Shown here piece by piece: positions 7,378 to 15,946 of a stretch of 47,988 nucleotides of DNA. The position numbers were made by a program, and so were the translations under genes. Under the pieces are notes generated by a model. It had not been told where the DNA came from and did no database searches. It saw only the letters and a program-made list of their open reading frames with translations. How positions within the stretch are numbered: the stretch's first letter is position 1; each line of letters begins with the position of its first letter. Origin of the DNA: Mycobacterium sp. E183 (lineage in GTDB: Bacteria; Actinomycetota; Actinomycetes; Mycobacteriales; Mycobacteriaceae); NCBI RefSeq assembly GCF_001667735.1, contig NZ_LZJN01000061.1, forward strand, positions 1 through 47,988, in the 5' to 3' direction.

Positions 7378-9087
7378 TTGTGGAGGAGGTGGCTGACACT
7401 GGGAACGTCGGAACGTCTGCTCGACGCGATCGCCCTACGGGATTGGGCGCACACCGCCGTCAGTGACCTCATCACCCACATCGACGAGATCAACCGGCTC
7501 AACGTCTTTCCGGTCGCCGACTCCGATACCGGCGCCAACATGCTGTTCACGATGCGTTCGGCGCTGGCCGAGGCGAACGCCGGCGTGAATTCCGAGGGCG
7601 GCTCGGCCTGCGTCGCCCGGGCCGCCGCCGCGATGTCGGCCGGCGCCCTGAACGGCGCGCGCGGAAATTCCGGGGTGATCCTGTCGCAGATTCTGCGCGG
7701 AATCGCCGACGTCACCGCCGTCGCGGCCGCCGATTCCGGCGGTGAGCTGCCGCACATCGATGCCGCCCTGCTGGGGGCGTCGTTGCGGCGCGGCGTGGAC
7801 CTGGTCATCGCCTCGATGGGCGGGGAGGAGATCCCGGGGACCATCGTCTCCGTGCTGCGGTCAGCGGCCGACGCCGTCGGGGAGTGCGCCCAGGCCGGGG
7901 ACGGCCTCACCCCGGCGATCATCGCCGCCGGCGACGCCGCGGTCGTCGCGCTGGAGAAGACGACCGAACAGCTCGACGTGCTCGCCGACGCCGGCGCCGT
8001 GGACGCCGGCGGCCGGGGCCTGCTCGTCCTGCTCGACGCCCTGCGCACCACCGTCACCGGTCAGGCGCCCGCCCGAACCGTGTACGAGCTGTCACCGCGG
8101 GCGCCGCAACCGGACGCCGCCGCCGAACGCCCCGCGCCGCAATTCGAGGTGATGTACCGCTTGGACGGCTGCGATGCGGCCGCCGCGGACGCGCTGCGGG
8201 ACCGGCTCGGGGAGCTGGGCGATTCCGTGGGCATCGCGGCCGCGACGTCGTCGGCCGAGCGCACGTACTCGGTCCATGTGCATACCGACGACGCCGGCGC
8301 CGCGGTCGAGGCGGGGCTCGCGGCGGGGCGGCTGAGCCGCATCGTGATTTCGGCGCTGAGCTCGGGCGCCGCCGGACTGCCGGTCGGCGGCTGGACGCGG
8401 GAGCGGGCGGTGCTGGCCGTCGTCGACGGCGAGGGTGCCGCCGAGCTGTTCGGTGGGGAGGGCGCGTGCGTGCTGCGGCGCGATCCGGCCGCCGGCGACC
8501 AGGAGAACATCAGTGCGCACCAGCTGATGCGCGCGGTCATCGACACCGGCGCCGCGCAGGTGATGGTGCTGCCCAACGGATACGTGCCCGCCGAGGAGCT
8601 GGTGGCCGGATGCACCGCGGCGATCGGCTGGGGGATCGACGTCGTGCCGATCCCGACGGCGTCGATGGTGCAGGGGCTGGCAGCGCTGGCCGTGCACGAA
8701 ACCGGCCGGCAGGCGGTGGACGACGGCTACACCATGGCCCGCGCCGCCGGTGCCGCCCGGCATGCGTCCGTGCGCATCGCGACCGAAAGCGCGTTGACCT
8801 GGGCCGGCCGCTGCCAGCCCGGCGACGGGCTGGGCATCGCGGGCGACGAGGTGCTGATCGTGGCGGCCGACGCGATCGGGGCGGCCATCGGCCTGCTGGA
8901 TCTGTTGCTGGCGTCCGGCGGGGACCTGGTGACGGTGCTGGTCGGCGCCGCCATCGAATCGGAAGAGGACGTCGCGGCCGTGAGCGGCATCCTGCAAAAG
9001 CACATGCACGACCATCACCCGGGCACCGAGCTGGTCACCTACCGCACCGGCCACCGCGGTGACGCGCTGTTGATCGGGGTCGAGTAG
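7378..9087 (+). CDS. DAK2/FakA-like domain protein (Rv2975c-Rv2974c homologue)
   Basis: The product resembles the FakA family. The N-terminal DhaL/DAK2 domain has NRLNVFPVADSDTGANM (the acidic Mg-ATP-binding cluster) and GARGNSGVILSQILRG; the C-terminal two-thirds is the FakA/DegV-like region ending HRGDALLIGVE. In Firmicutes FakA phosphorylates fatty acids held by FakB; the mycobacterial role is not established. The start is uncertain. TTG 7378 is listed, but GGAGGAGG at 7382-7389 would better serve a CTG at 7399, and an in-frame ATG exists at 7288. M. tuberculosis annotates this as two genes (Rv2975c, Rv2974c), whereas here one frame is intact. recG follows after 2 bases, so they are coupled. 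Confidence 0.85.
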   Translation: MWRRWLTLGTSERLLDAIALRDWAHTAVSDLITHIDEINRLNVFPVADSDTGANMLFTMRSALAEANAGVNSEGGSACVARAAAAMSAGALNGARGNSGVILSQILRGIADVTAVAAADSGGELPHIDAALLGASLRRGVDLVIASMGGEEIPGTIVSVLRSAADAVGECAQAGDGLTPAIIAAGDAAVVALEKTTEQLDVLADAGAVDAGGRGLLVLLDALRTTVTGQAPARTVYELSPRAPQPDAAAERPAPQFEVMYRLDGCDAAAADALRDRLGELGDSVGIAAATSSAERTYSVHVHTDDAGAAVEAGLAAGRLSRIVISALSSGAAGLPVGGWTRERAVLAVVDGEGAAELFGGEGACVLRRDPAAGDQENISAHQLMRAVIDTGAAQVMVLPNGYVPAEELVAGCTAAIGWGIDVVPIPTASMVQGLAALAVHETGRQAVDDGYTMARAAGAARHASVRIATESALTWAGRCQPGDGLGIAGDEVLIVAADAIGAAIGLLDLLLASGGDLVTVLVGAAIESEEDVAAVSGILQKHMHDHHPGTELVTYRTGHRGDALLIGVE

Positions 9088-9089
9088 CC

Positions 9090-11309
9090 GTGGCGTCGCT
9101 GGCCGACCGGCTGGACTTCGTGGTGGGCGCCAAGGCCGCCGATCAGCTCGACGAGGAGTTGGGCATCCGCACCGTCGACGATCTGTTGCGCCACTACCCG
9201 CGCAGCTACACCGAGGGCGCGACCCGGTGGGACGCCGACGACCAGCGCCCACCGGCTGGCGAGCACATCACCATCGTCGACACGATCACCGAGACCAAGA
9301 CCTGGCCGATGAAGAAGACCCCGAAGAAGGTCTGCCACCGGATCACCCTCGGCGCCGGCCGCAACAAGGTGACCGCCACGTTCTTCAACGCGAACTATCT
9401 GAAGAAGGACCTGACCGAGGGCACCAAGGTGATGCTGTCCGGGGAGGTCGGGTTCTTCAAGAACGTCATGCAACTGACGCACCCGGCCTTCCTCATCCTC
9501 GATTCCCCGGACGGCAAGAACCGTGGCACCAGCTCGTTGAAGAACATCGCGATCGCCTCCCAGGCCACCACCGGCGAGGTGCAGATGGCGGCGTTCGAGC
9601 GCGCCTTCTTCCCGATCTATCCGGCGACCACGAAGGTGCAGAGCTGGGACATCTTCAGGTGCGTGCGCCAGGTACTCGACGTCCTGGACCCGGTCGACGA
9701 CCCGCTGCCCGCGGACCTGTGCAGCCGCCACGGCCTGGTTTCCGAGGACCGCGCGTTGCGCGACATCCACCTGGCGGAAGACCAGTTGGCGCGGCGGCGG
9801 GCGCGGGAGCGGCTGACGTTCGACGAGGCCGTGGGGCTGCAGTGGGCGCTGGTCACCCGGCGGCACAGCGAGCTGTCGGAATCGGGACCCCCGGCGCCGC
9901 CGCGCCCCGACGGCCTGTCCGCGGAACTGCTGGGGCGCTTGCCGTTCGAGCTGACCGCCGGGCAGCGCGAGGTGCTCGACGTGTTCGCCGGGGAACTCTC
10001 GGCAACCCGGCCGATGAACCGCCTGCTGCAGGGCGAGGTCGGCTCGGGCAAGACGATCATCGCGGTGCTGGCGATGCTGCAACTGGTGGACGCCGGTTAC
10101 CAGTGTGCGCTGCTGGCGCCGACGGAAGTCCTTGCGGCCCAACATCTTAGGTCCATCAATGACGTGCTGGGCCCGCTGGCGATGGCTGGCCAGCTCGGTG
10201 GCGCGGACAACGCAACGCGGGTAGCCCTGCTCACCGGTTCGATGACCGCGGCGCAGAAGAAGCAAGTCCGCGACGAGGTGGCGAGCGGTCAGGCCGGGAT
10301 CGTCGTGGGCACTCATGCGCTGTTGCAGGACGCGGTGGAATTCCACAACCTGGGCATGGTGGTTGTCGACGAGCAACACCGGTTCGGGGTCGAACAGCGA
10401 GACCAGTTGCGGGCCAAGGCCCGTCCCGGTGTGACCCCGCACCTGCTGGTGATGACGGCGACGCCGATACCGCGCACGGTCGCATTGACCGTCTACGGCG
10501 ACCTGGAAACCTCGACGCTGCGCGAACTTCCGCGCGGACGCCAGCCGATCACCAGCAACGTGATCTTCGTCAGGGACAAGCCCGCGTGGCTCGACCGCGC
10601 CTGGCGGCGCATCACCGAGGAGGTCGCCGCCGGCCGGCAGGCCTATGTGGTGGCGCCCCGGATCGACGAGACCGACGAGCCGGAGAAGCAGGAGCAGGAC
10701 GCGAGACCGTCGGAGACGGCCGAGGGACTCTACGCGCGGCTACCTGCGCGCGAGCTGGCGAACCTGCGCCTCGGGCTGATGCACGGCCGGCTGTCCGCCG
10801 AGGAGAAGGACGCCGCGATGGCGGCGTTTCGCGCCGGTGAGACCGATGTGCTGGTGTGCACCACGGTGATCGAAGTGGGCGTGGACGTCCCCAACGCCAC
10901 GGTGATGCTGGTGATGGATGCCGACCGGTTCGGCATCAGCCAGCTGCATCAGCTGCGCGGCCGCATCGGCCGCGGCCGGCACCCGAGTCTGTGCCTGCTC
11001 GCCACCTGGGTCTCGCCGGGGTCGCCCGCGGGCCGGCGGCTCTCGGCCGTGGCCGCGACCCAGGACGGGTTTGCGCTCGCCGACCTCGACCTCAAGGAGC
11101 GCCGGGAAGGAGACGTCTTGGGCCGCAATCAGTCCGGCCGCGCGATCAACCTGCGCCTGCTCTCGCTGGCCGACCACCGCGACGTCATCGAGGCCGCGCG
11201 GGACTTCTGCGTCCGAAGCTACGACGAAAATCCGGCCAGCCCCGAATTGGCCTTGCTGGCAGCGCCTTTCGTCACCACCGACCGGATCGAATACCTGGAC
11301 AAGTCGTGA
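9090..11309 (+). CDS. recG: ATP-dependent DNA helicase RecG
   Basis: The 739-residue protein has the length and order of RecG, the helicase that remodels stalled replication forks and Holliday junctions. An N-terminal wedge/OB region (LLRHYPRSYTEG early, then VMLSGEVGFFKNVMQLTHP) precedes the helicase core. Core motifs are Walker A LLQGEVGSGKT near residue 320, Walker B VVDEQHRFGV, motif III MTATPIPRTVAL, then ICTTVIEVGVDVPNA-type motif V (VCTTVIEVGVDVPNA) and QLRGRIGRG motif VI. The GTG start at 9090 begins MASLADRLDFVVG, two bases after the DAK2 stop. Its TGA abuts a MIRU-like element that links it to the next gene. Confidence 0.97.
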   Translation: MASLADRLDFVVGAKAADQLDEELGIRTVDDLLRHYPRSYTEGATRWDADDQRPPAGEHITIVDTITETKTWPMKKTPKKVCHRITLGAGRNKVTATFFNANYLKKDLTEGTKVMLSGEVGFFKNVMQLTHPAFLILDSPDGKNRGTSSLKNIAIASQATTGEVQMAAFERAFFPIYPATTKVQSWDIFRCVRQVLDVLDPVDDPLPADLCSRHGLVSEDRALRDIHLAEDQLARRRARERLTFDEAVGLQWALVTRRHSELSESGPPAPPRPDGLSAELLGRLPFELTAGQREVLDVFAGELSATRPMNRLLQGEVGSGKTIIAVLAMLQLVDAGYQCALLAPTEVLAAQHLRSINDVLGPLAMAGQLGGADNATRVALLTGSMTAAQKKQVRDEVASGQAGIVVGTHALLQDAVEFHNLGMVVVDEQHRFGVEQRDQLRAKARPGVTPHLLVMTATPIPRTVALTVYGDLETSTLRELPRGRQPITSNVIFVRDKPAWLDRAWRRITEEVAAGRQAYVVAPRIDETDEPEKQEQDARPSETAEGLYARLPARELANLRLGLMHGRLSAEEKDAAMAAFRAGETDVLVCTTVIEVGVDVPNATVMLVMDADRFGISQLHQLRGRIGRGRHPSLCLLATWVSPGSPAGRRLSAVAATQDGFALADLDLKERREGDVLGRNQSGRAINLRLLSLADHRDVIEAARDFCVRSYDENPASPELALLAAPFVTTDRIEYLDKS

Positions 11310-11358
11310 CCGCCGGCGACGATGCAGAGCGAAGCGATGAGGAGGAGCGGCGCTTGTG
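11307..11358 (+). repeat. MIRU-like interspersed repeat, copy 1
   Basis: The spacer between recG and the next gene reads CCGGCGACGATGCAGAGCGA and continues AGCGATGAGGAGGAGCGG. This is the mycobacterial interspersed repetitive unit pattern, whose frame encodes the hallmark GDDAERSDEEERRL. The recG stop codon lies at its left edge and the GTG of the next gene at its right edge, the classic way these units bridge genes in an operon. Its GGAGGAG serves as ribosome-binding site for the downstream gene. Confidence 0.85.
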
Positions 11359-12069
11359 AACCGCAAAGTGCTGCTGTGGTTGTCCGCGGCCGCTGCGCTC
11401 GCCCTGCTGGTGGCCTACCAGACGGTCGGATCCTCGACGGCCAGGCACGCGGACGAATACGCCGCGCGCGCCGACGTTCCGACCGTGCAACCGGGCGCCG
11501 ACGTGCTCGCGGGTATCGCGGTGCTGCCGCTGCGGGCGCACCGGTACGACTACCGCAGGGCGGCGTTCGGCGACGCGTGGGACGACGACAACGACGCCCC
11601 GCTGGGCCACAACGGCTGCGACACCCGCGACGACATCCTCAACCGCGACCTCGTGGACAAGACCTACGTGTCGACCAAGCGGTGTCCGGACGCGGTGGCC
11701 ACCGGCACCCTGCACGACCCGTACACCAACAAGACGATCGCCTTCCAGCGGGGCGCCAAGGTCGGCGAGGCGGTGCAGATCGATCACATCGTCCCGCTGG
11801 CCTACGCCTGGGACATGGGCGCCTACAACTGGCCGGACGGGGAGCGGCTGCGGTTCGCCAACGATCCGGCCAACCTGCTGGCCGTCGACGGGCAGGCCAA
11901 TCAGGACAAGGGCGACGCCTCGCCGGCGCAGTGGATGCCGCCGAACGCGGCGTTCGCCTGCCAGTACGCAATGCAGTTCATCGCCGTGCTGCGCGGCTAC
12001 GCGCTGCCGGTGGACCAGGCGTCGACCGGTGTGCTCCGCCAGGCGGCGGCCACCTGCCCGGCGGGTTAG
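11356..12069 (+). CDS. Secreted HNH-type nuclease (DUF1524-like; Rv2972c homologue)
   Basis: The 237-residue protein has an N-terminal hydrophobic segment (residues 4-21, VLLWLSAAAALALLVAY) after an NRK charge, so it is probably secreted or membrane-anchored. The mature part contains VQIDHIVPLAYAWDMGA, the DHIVPL catalytic core of HNH/DUF1524 nucleases, followed by FANDPANLLAVDGQANQDKGD, the Asn/Lys-rich ending of that motif. A Cys pair (GCDTRDD and KRCPDAV) could form a disulfide outside the cytoplasm. It matches the position of Rv2972c after recG. Biological substrate is unknown; similar domains in streptomycetes and mycobacteria are proposed extracellular nucleases. The start is GTG within the MIRU-like unit. 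Confidence 0.85.
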   Translation: MNRKVLLWLSAAAALALLVAYQTVGSSTARHADEYAARADVPTVQPGADVLAGIAVLPLRAHRYDYRRAAFGDAWDDDNDAPLGHNGCDTRDDILNRDLVDKTYVSTKRCPDAVATGTLHDPYTNKTIAFQRGAKVGEAVQIDHIVPLAYAWDMGAYNWPDGERLRFANDPANLLAVDGQANQDKGDASPAQWMPPNAAFACQYAMQFIAVLRGYALPVDQASTGVLRQAAATCPAG

Positions 12070-12070
12070 C

Positions 12071-12922
12071 TCAGGCGCCCTCGAAGGTGTTGGGATCCGG
12101 GCGCAGCCGGGTGCCGTCGTTGAGCCCGTTGATCGCGTCCATGTGGTCGGCGGCCAACTCGAAGTCGAACACGTCGAGGTTGCCGGCGATGTGCTCGGGG
12201 TTGGCGGACCGGAAGACCACCGCGTTGCCCAGCTGCAGGTTCCACCGGAGCAGCACCTGAGCCGGCGTCTTGCCGTACTCGCCGGCGACCGAGGTCACCG
12301 TCGGGTTGTCCGTGAGCTTGCCGAGCGCCAGCGGTGTGTAGGCCTGGGTGACAACGTTGTGCTCCGCGTTGGTCTTGCGGACGTCGGCCTGGTTCAGCAG
12401 CGGGTGCAGCTCGACCTGGTTGACCGCCGGGGTGACGAAGGTCAGGTCGATGACGTCGGTGACGTGCTGCTCCGTGAAGTTCGAGACACCGATCGAGCGC
12501 GCCAGCCCGTTCCCGCGGCACTGGATCAGCCCGCCGAACGAGTTCACGTACTCACCGCGCGACGGCACCGGCCAATGGATCAGGTACAGGTCGACGTACT
12601 CCAGGCCGAGCCGCTCCAGGCTTTCCTTGCAGGCCTCCTCGGCCCGCAGGAACCCATGGTCGGCGGCGGCCAGCTTGGTGGTGACGAACAGCTCGGCGCG
12701 GGGGATCCCGGAGGCCGCGATGGCACGGCCGACGGCGGCCTCGTTGCCGTAGGCCGACGCGGTGTCGACCAGGCGGCAGCCCATCTCCAGCGCCGCGGAG
12801 ACCGCCCGTTCCGTCTCGTCCTCGGACAGGTCAGCGACGCCCAAGCCCAGCACCGGCATCGTGTTTTCGTCATTAAGAGCTATCGAGGGCACGGCAGCGC
12901 CCGACTCGCCAGCCAATGTCAT
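12071..12922 (-). CDS. Aldo/keto reductase (Rv2971 homologue)
   Basis: The 283-residue (beta/alpha)8 oxidoreductase has the full catalytic tetrad of the AKR family: Asp53 and Tyr58 in [11 protein letters not shown], Lys83 in FVTTKLA, and His116 in [19 protein letters not shown] and the C-terminal cofactor-binding loop [20 protein letters not shown] follow. It would reduce aldehydes or ketones with NADPH; the M. tuberculosis homologue is thought to act on reactive carbonyls. It overlaps nothing but converges on the nuclease gene with a 1-base gap. Immediately upstream, touching its ATG, are the remains of a second AKR gene, so the intact gene may now use whatever promoter survives in the pseudogene. 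Confidence 0.93.
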   Translation of the reverse strand: MTLAGESGAAVPSIALNDENTMPVLGLGVADLSEDETERAVSAALEMGCRLVDTASAYGNEAAVGRAIAASGIPRAELFVTTKLAAADHGFLRAEEACKESLERLGLEYVDLYLIHWPVPSRGEYVNSFGGLIQCRGNGLARSIGVSNFTEQHVTDVIDLTFVTPAVNQVELHPLLNQADVRKTNAEHNVVTQAYTPLALGKLTDNPTVTSVAGEYGKTPAQVLLRWNLQLGNAVVFRSANPEHIAGNLDVFDFELAADHMDAINGLNDGTRLRPDPNTFEGA

Positions 12923-13130
12923 TCACCTGCCTGTGGAATTGAAGTTTCGTGGGCCCAACCGGGCGCCATCAAGCGAGGAGATCGACGCCATTCCATCGGC
13001 GCTGAATTCCAGGCGCTGAGTTCGAAATCGAACACGTCGAAGCTGCTCGCAATCCGTGAGGCGATTACCGGCTTGGGGATCACGATATTACCGAGCTGGA
13101 AAATACCACCTCAGCGACACCGGGCCGGGC
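12923..13130 (-). pseudogene. Remnant of a second aldo/keto reductase (C-terminal end only)
   Basis: Read on the minus strand, 13130-12923 encodes pieces of the AKR C terminus. There is an RWYF segment, then QLGNIVIPKPV, then RIASSFDVFDFELSA, which lines up with [30 protein letters not shown] of the intact neighbour. After a frameshift near 13005 the frame continues DGMASISSLDGARLGPRNFN and ends with a TGA at 12925-12923. That stop touches the ATG of the intact AKR, so the two once formed a tandem. At least one more base is out of frame at the upstream side (before QLGN), and the N-terminal three quarters are gone. M. smegmatis has two tandem AKRs at the equivalent place. Confidence 0.85.
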
Positions 13131-13355
13131 CGCGGTGGTCTGGACCCCCGTCTTCTTTTTGGGATATTCGTCACCACGTAGAGTTGGCACACGGCTCACC
13201 GGAGCGGGCCACCCGTCCAGCCGGTACCCGGACGCGCAGCGCGGCCACCGACCGCACCCGCTCGGTGGCCGCCGAACACCGGAAGAGTCCGAGACGGTGC
13301 GGAACGAAAAATCGTCCGTCGTCGAGCGTCGCCACGTTATGTACAGGGAGTGCCC
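13131..13355. other. Spacer between the AKR remnant and the lipN-like gene
   Basis: No convincing gene is seen in this stretch. It must hold the promoter of the esterase gene and perhaps that of the AKR, but no clear operator or hairpin terminator could be picked out by eye. An ACAGGGAG ribosome-binding site lies just before the start codon at 13356. Confidence 0.5.
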
Positions 13356-14471
13356 ATGACCAAGAGCGTGCCCGCGCCGGACCTCCATCTCGGCGTCAAA
13401 CACGCGCCCATGCGCCTGACCAGTCGCATGCAGGGCGCCGTCTCCACGATCGGTGTCAAGGTCATCCCGTGGATCCCGACCCCCGCCAAGCGCGCGCTGT
13501 TCGGCGGCCGCTCGGTGACCATCGACGGCAACACGCTGGACGCCACGCTTCAGCTGATGCTCTCCGGCCTGCGCGCCGTCGGCATCGACGGCCTGGTGGT
13601 CGACGACGACGCGGCCGCGTCCCGCGCTCAGTTACGGCAGATGTTGCTGGAGCTTCCCGGGCCGCAGATCCACGTCGACGTCCGTGACCTGACGCTGCCC
13701 GGACCCGCGGGTGAGATCCCGGCGCGGCACTACCGTCCCGCCAACGGCGCCTCCGCGCCGATGCTGGTCTTCTACCACGGCGGTGGGTGGTCGATCGGCG
13801 ACCTGGACTCCTATGACGCGCTGTGCCGGTTGACGTGCCGCGACGCCGGCATCCACGTGTTGTCCATCGACTACCGGCTGGCCCCCGAGCACCCGGCCCC
13901 GGCGGCAGTCGAGGACGCCTACGCGGCTTTCAGATGGGCGTACGACCACGCCGAGGAACTCGGCGCCGCGCCCGGCCGGGTCGCGGTCGGCGGGGACAGC
14001 GCGGGCGGCAACCTGGCGGCCGTCGTCTGCCAACAGGCGCGCGACGAGGGTGCCCCCGCCCCGGTGTTGCAGTGGCTGATCTACCCGCGGACCGATTTCA
14101 CCTCGCAGACCCGTTCCCTGGGCCTGTTCGCCCGCCGCTTCCTGCTGACCAAACGCGACATCGACTGGTTCGAGTCCCAGTACCTGCGCGGCTCGGGCGT
14201 CGACCGGGCGGATCCCCGGGTATCCCCGCTGCTGGCCGAGTCGCTGGCCGGGCTGGCACCGGCCCTGATCGCGGTCGCCGGGTTCGATCCGCTGCGCGAC
14301 GAGGGCGAGAGCTACGCGGAGGCGCTGCGGGTGGCCGGGACCGCGGTCGATCTGCGGTGCATGGGGTCGCTGACGCACGGCTTCGTCAACTTGTTCCAGC
14401 TCGGCGGCGGCAGCGCCGCCGCGACCACGGAGTTGATCTCGGCTCTGCGGGCCCACCTGAGCCGGGTCTGA
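13356..14471 (+). CDS. lipN: Alpha/beta hydrolase, hormone-sensitive-lipase family (LipN-like)
   Basis: The 371-residue esterase shows the HSL-family signatures: HGGGW at residues 141-145 (oxyanion hole), GDSAGGN with the nucleophile Ser215, an FDPLRDEGE segment supplying the catalytic Asp, and THGFVNLF supplying the His. Position and sequence match Rv2970c (LipN), an esterase of M. tuberculosis that acts on short-chain esters. There is no signal peptide. The chosen ATG (MTKSVPAPDLHLG) follows an AGGGAG site; a GTG two codons upstream is the alternative. It is followed after 75 bases by the DsbA-like gene on the same strand. Confidence 0.92.
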   Translation: MTKSVPAPDLHLGVKHAPMRLTSRMQGAVSTIGVKVIPWIPTPAKRALFGGRSVTIDGNTLDATLQLMLSGLRAVGIDGLVVDDDAAASRAQLRQMLLELPGPQIHVDVRDLTLPGPAGEIPARHYRPANGASAPMLVFYHGGGWSIGDLDSYDALCRLTCRDAGIHVLSIDYRLAPEHPAPAAVEDAYAAFRWAYDHAEELGAAPGRVAVGGDSAGGNLAAVVCQQARDEGAPAPVLQWLIYPRTDFTSQTRSLGLFARRFLLTKRDIDWFESQYLRGSGVDRADPRVSPLLAESLAGLAPALIAVAGFDPLRDEGESYAEALRVAGTAVDLRCMGSLTHGFVNLFQLGGGSAAATTELISALRAHLSRV

Positions 14472-14546
14472 TCTGTTGCGCCGTCGGCGCCGGTAATCTA
14501 GAGGCGCCCACGAACGACCACCCGATTACCGAAGGATCGCGCAACT

Positions 14547-15305
14547 GTGGCCGACAAATCCAAACCGCGCTTTGACATGAAGGCGGCCGACGGTAAATCG
14601 GGCCGACTCGTGCAGATCGGCGGGACCGCCGTCGTCGTCATCTTCCTGGTCGCGCTGGTCTCCTACATCGTGGTCACGCACCACAAGAAGACCGCCGCCA
14701 TCGGCGCGGGCGACACCGTGCGGGTGACCTCCAGCAAGCTGGTCACCCAGCCCGGGACCAACAACCCCAAGGCCGTGGTGACGTTCTACGAGGACTTCCT
14801 TTGCCCGGCCTGCGGCAACTTCGAGCGGACCTTCGGTCCGACGGTGTCCAGGCTGATCGACGTCGGCGCCATCGCGGCCGACTACTCCATGGTGTCGATC
14901 CTGGACAACGCCAGGAACCAGAACTACTCGTCGCGGGCGGGGGCCGCGGCCCTGTGCGTGGCCGACGAGTCGATCGACGCGTTCCGCCGATTCCACACCG
15001 CGCTGTACACCACCGACCTGCAGCCCAGCGAACGCGGCACCAGCTTCCCCGACAACGCCCGGCTGATCGAGCTCGCCCGCGAGGCCGGCGTCGTGGGCAA
15101 GGTGCCCGACTGCATCAACAGCGGCAAGTACATCGCCAAGGTCACCGGCGAGGCGTCGGCCGCGAAGATCAACGCCACGCCGACCATCAAGATCAACGGC
15201 GACGACTACGACCCGTCCACACCGGACGCTCTGGTGGCCAAGATCAAGAGCATCGTGGGCGACGTGCCGGGCATCGACGGCGCCACCGCCCCTCCGGCCG
15301 CCTGA
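14547..15305 (+). CDS. dsbA: Membrane-anchored DsbA-like thioredoxin-fold protein (Rv2969c homologue)
   Basis: The 252-residue protein has a short cytoplasmic N terminus, one transmembrane anchor (about residues 26-45, VVVIFLVALVSYIVV) and an extracytoplasmic thioredoxin-fold domain. The active site is CPACG with Cys86 and Cys89, in the DsbA setting FYEDFLCPACGNFE. The cis-Pro segment is INATPTIKING. A second Cys pair (LCVADES, PDCINSG) probably forms the structural disulfide known in mycobacterial DsbA. It oxidises cysteines in exported proteins and is re-oxidised by the VKOR encoded next. The GTG start follows a GAAGGA site. Only 7 bases separate its stop from the VKOR gene, so the pair is one operon. 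Confidence 0.93.
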   Translation: MADKSKPRFDMKAADGKSGRLVQIGGTAVVVIFLVALVSYIVVTHHKKTAAIGAGDTVRVTSSKLVTQPGTNNPKAVVTFYEDFLCPACGNFERTFGPTVSRLIDVGAIAADYSMVSILDNARNQNYSSRAGAAALCVADESIDAFRRFHTALYTTDLQPSERGTSFPDNARLIELAREAGVVGKVPDCINSGKYIAKVTGEASAAKINATPTIKINGDDYDPSTPDALVAKIKSIVGDVPGIDGATAPPAA

Positions 15306-15312
15306 TCACCCG

Positions 15313-15936
15313 GTGTCGACCCAAACCGCCGACCTGACAGCGGAATCGCCTCAGGAAGCGCGCGTACCGGCGGCCAGCGCGTGGTGGGTGCTGATCGCCG
15401 GCGTGATCGGCCTGGCCGCCTCCGCAACGCTGACCGTGGAGAAGATCGACCTCCTGCTCAACCCGGCGTATGTGCCGTCGTGCAATTTCAACCCGATCCT
15501 GTCGTGCGGCTCGGTGATGGTCACCCCGCAGGCGTCGGTGCTGGGTTTTCCCAACCCGCTGCTCGGCCTGGTGGCCTTCACCGTGGTGGTCGTCACCGGG
15601 CTGCTGGCGGTGACGAAAGTGTCGTTGCCGCAATGGTATTGGATCGGGTTGACGATCGGGCTGCTCGCCGGCGCGGCGTTCGTGCACTGGTTGATCTACG
15701 AGAGCCTCTACACGATCGGCGCGTTGTGCCCGTACTGCATGGTCGTCTGGGCGGCCACCGTCACGCTGCTGGTCGTCGTCGCGTCGATCGTGTGGCGCCC
15801 GGCGCTGCAGCGCCGCGGACGCGGTGTGGGCTGGGTGCTGTACCAGTGGCGGTGGTCCATCGTCGCGCTGTGGTTCACCGCGGTGTTCCTGCTGATCATG
15901 GCGCGGTTCTGGGACTACTGGTCGACGCTGCTGTAG
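15313..15936 (+). CDS. Vitamin K epoxide reductase (VKOR) homologue, quinone-linked disulfide generator (Rv2968c homologue)
   Basis: The 207-residue integral membrane protein has about five hydrophobic segments. The active-site pair is CPYC (Cys139, Cys142) at the start of a membrane helix, and the shuttle pair Cys57 and Cys65 is in the preceding extracytoplasmic loop ([13 protein letters not shown]). This is the bacterial VKOR arrangement that replaces DsbB: electrons from DsbA pass through the loop cysteines to the active site and then to menaquinone. The GTG start is 7 bases after the dsbA-like stop. Its TAG is only 10 bases before the rsmD start, where M. tuberculosis has pca in between. 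Confidence 0.94.
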   Translation: MSTQTADLTAESPQEARVPAASAWWVLIAGVIGLAASATLTVEKIDLLLNPAYVPSCNFNPILSCGSVMVTPQASVLGFPNPLLGLVAFTVVVVTGLLAVTKVSLPQWYWIGLTIGLLAGAAFVHWLIYESLYTIGALCPYCMVVWAATVTLLVVVASIVWRPALQRRGRGVGWVLYQWRWSIVALWFTAVFLLIMARFWDYWSTLL

Positions 15937-15946
15937 GCGTGGGCAC

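Noticed and set aside
7389..7470. GTG at 7389 (GTGGCTGACACTGGG) as the start of the DAK2 gene, implying a frameshift.
   Set aside because: That frame stops within 26 codons, and the DAK2 frame is uninterrupted with good family similarity from about 7402.
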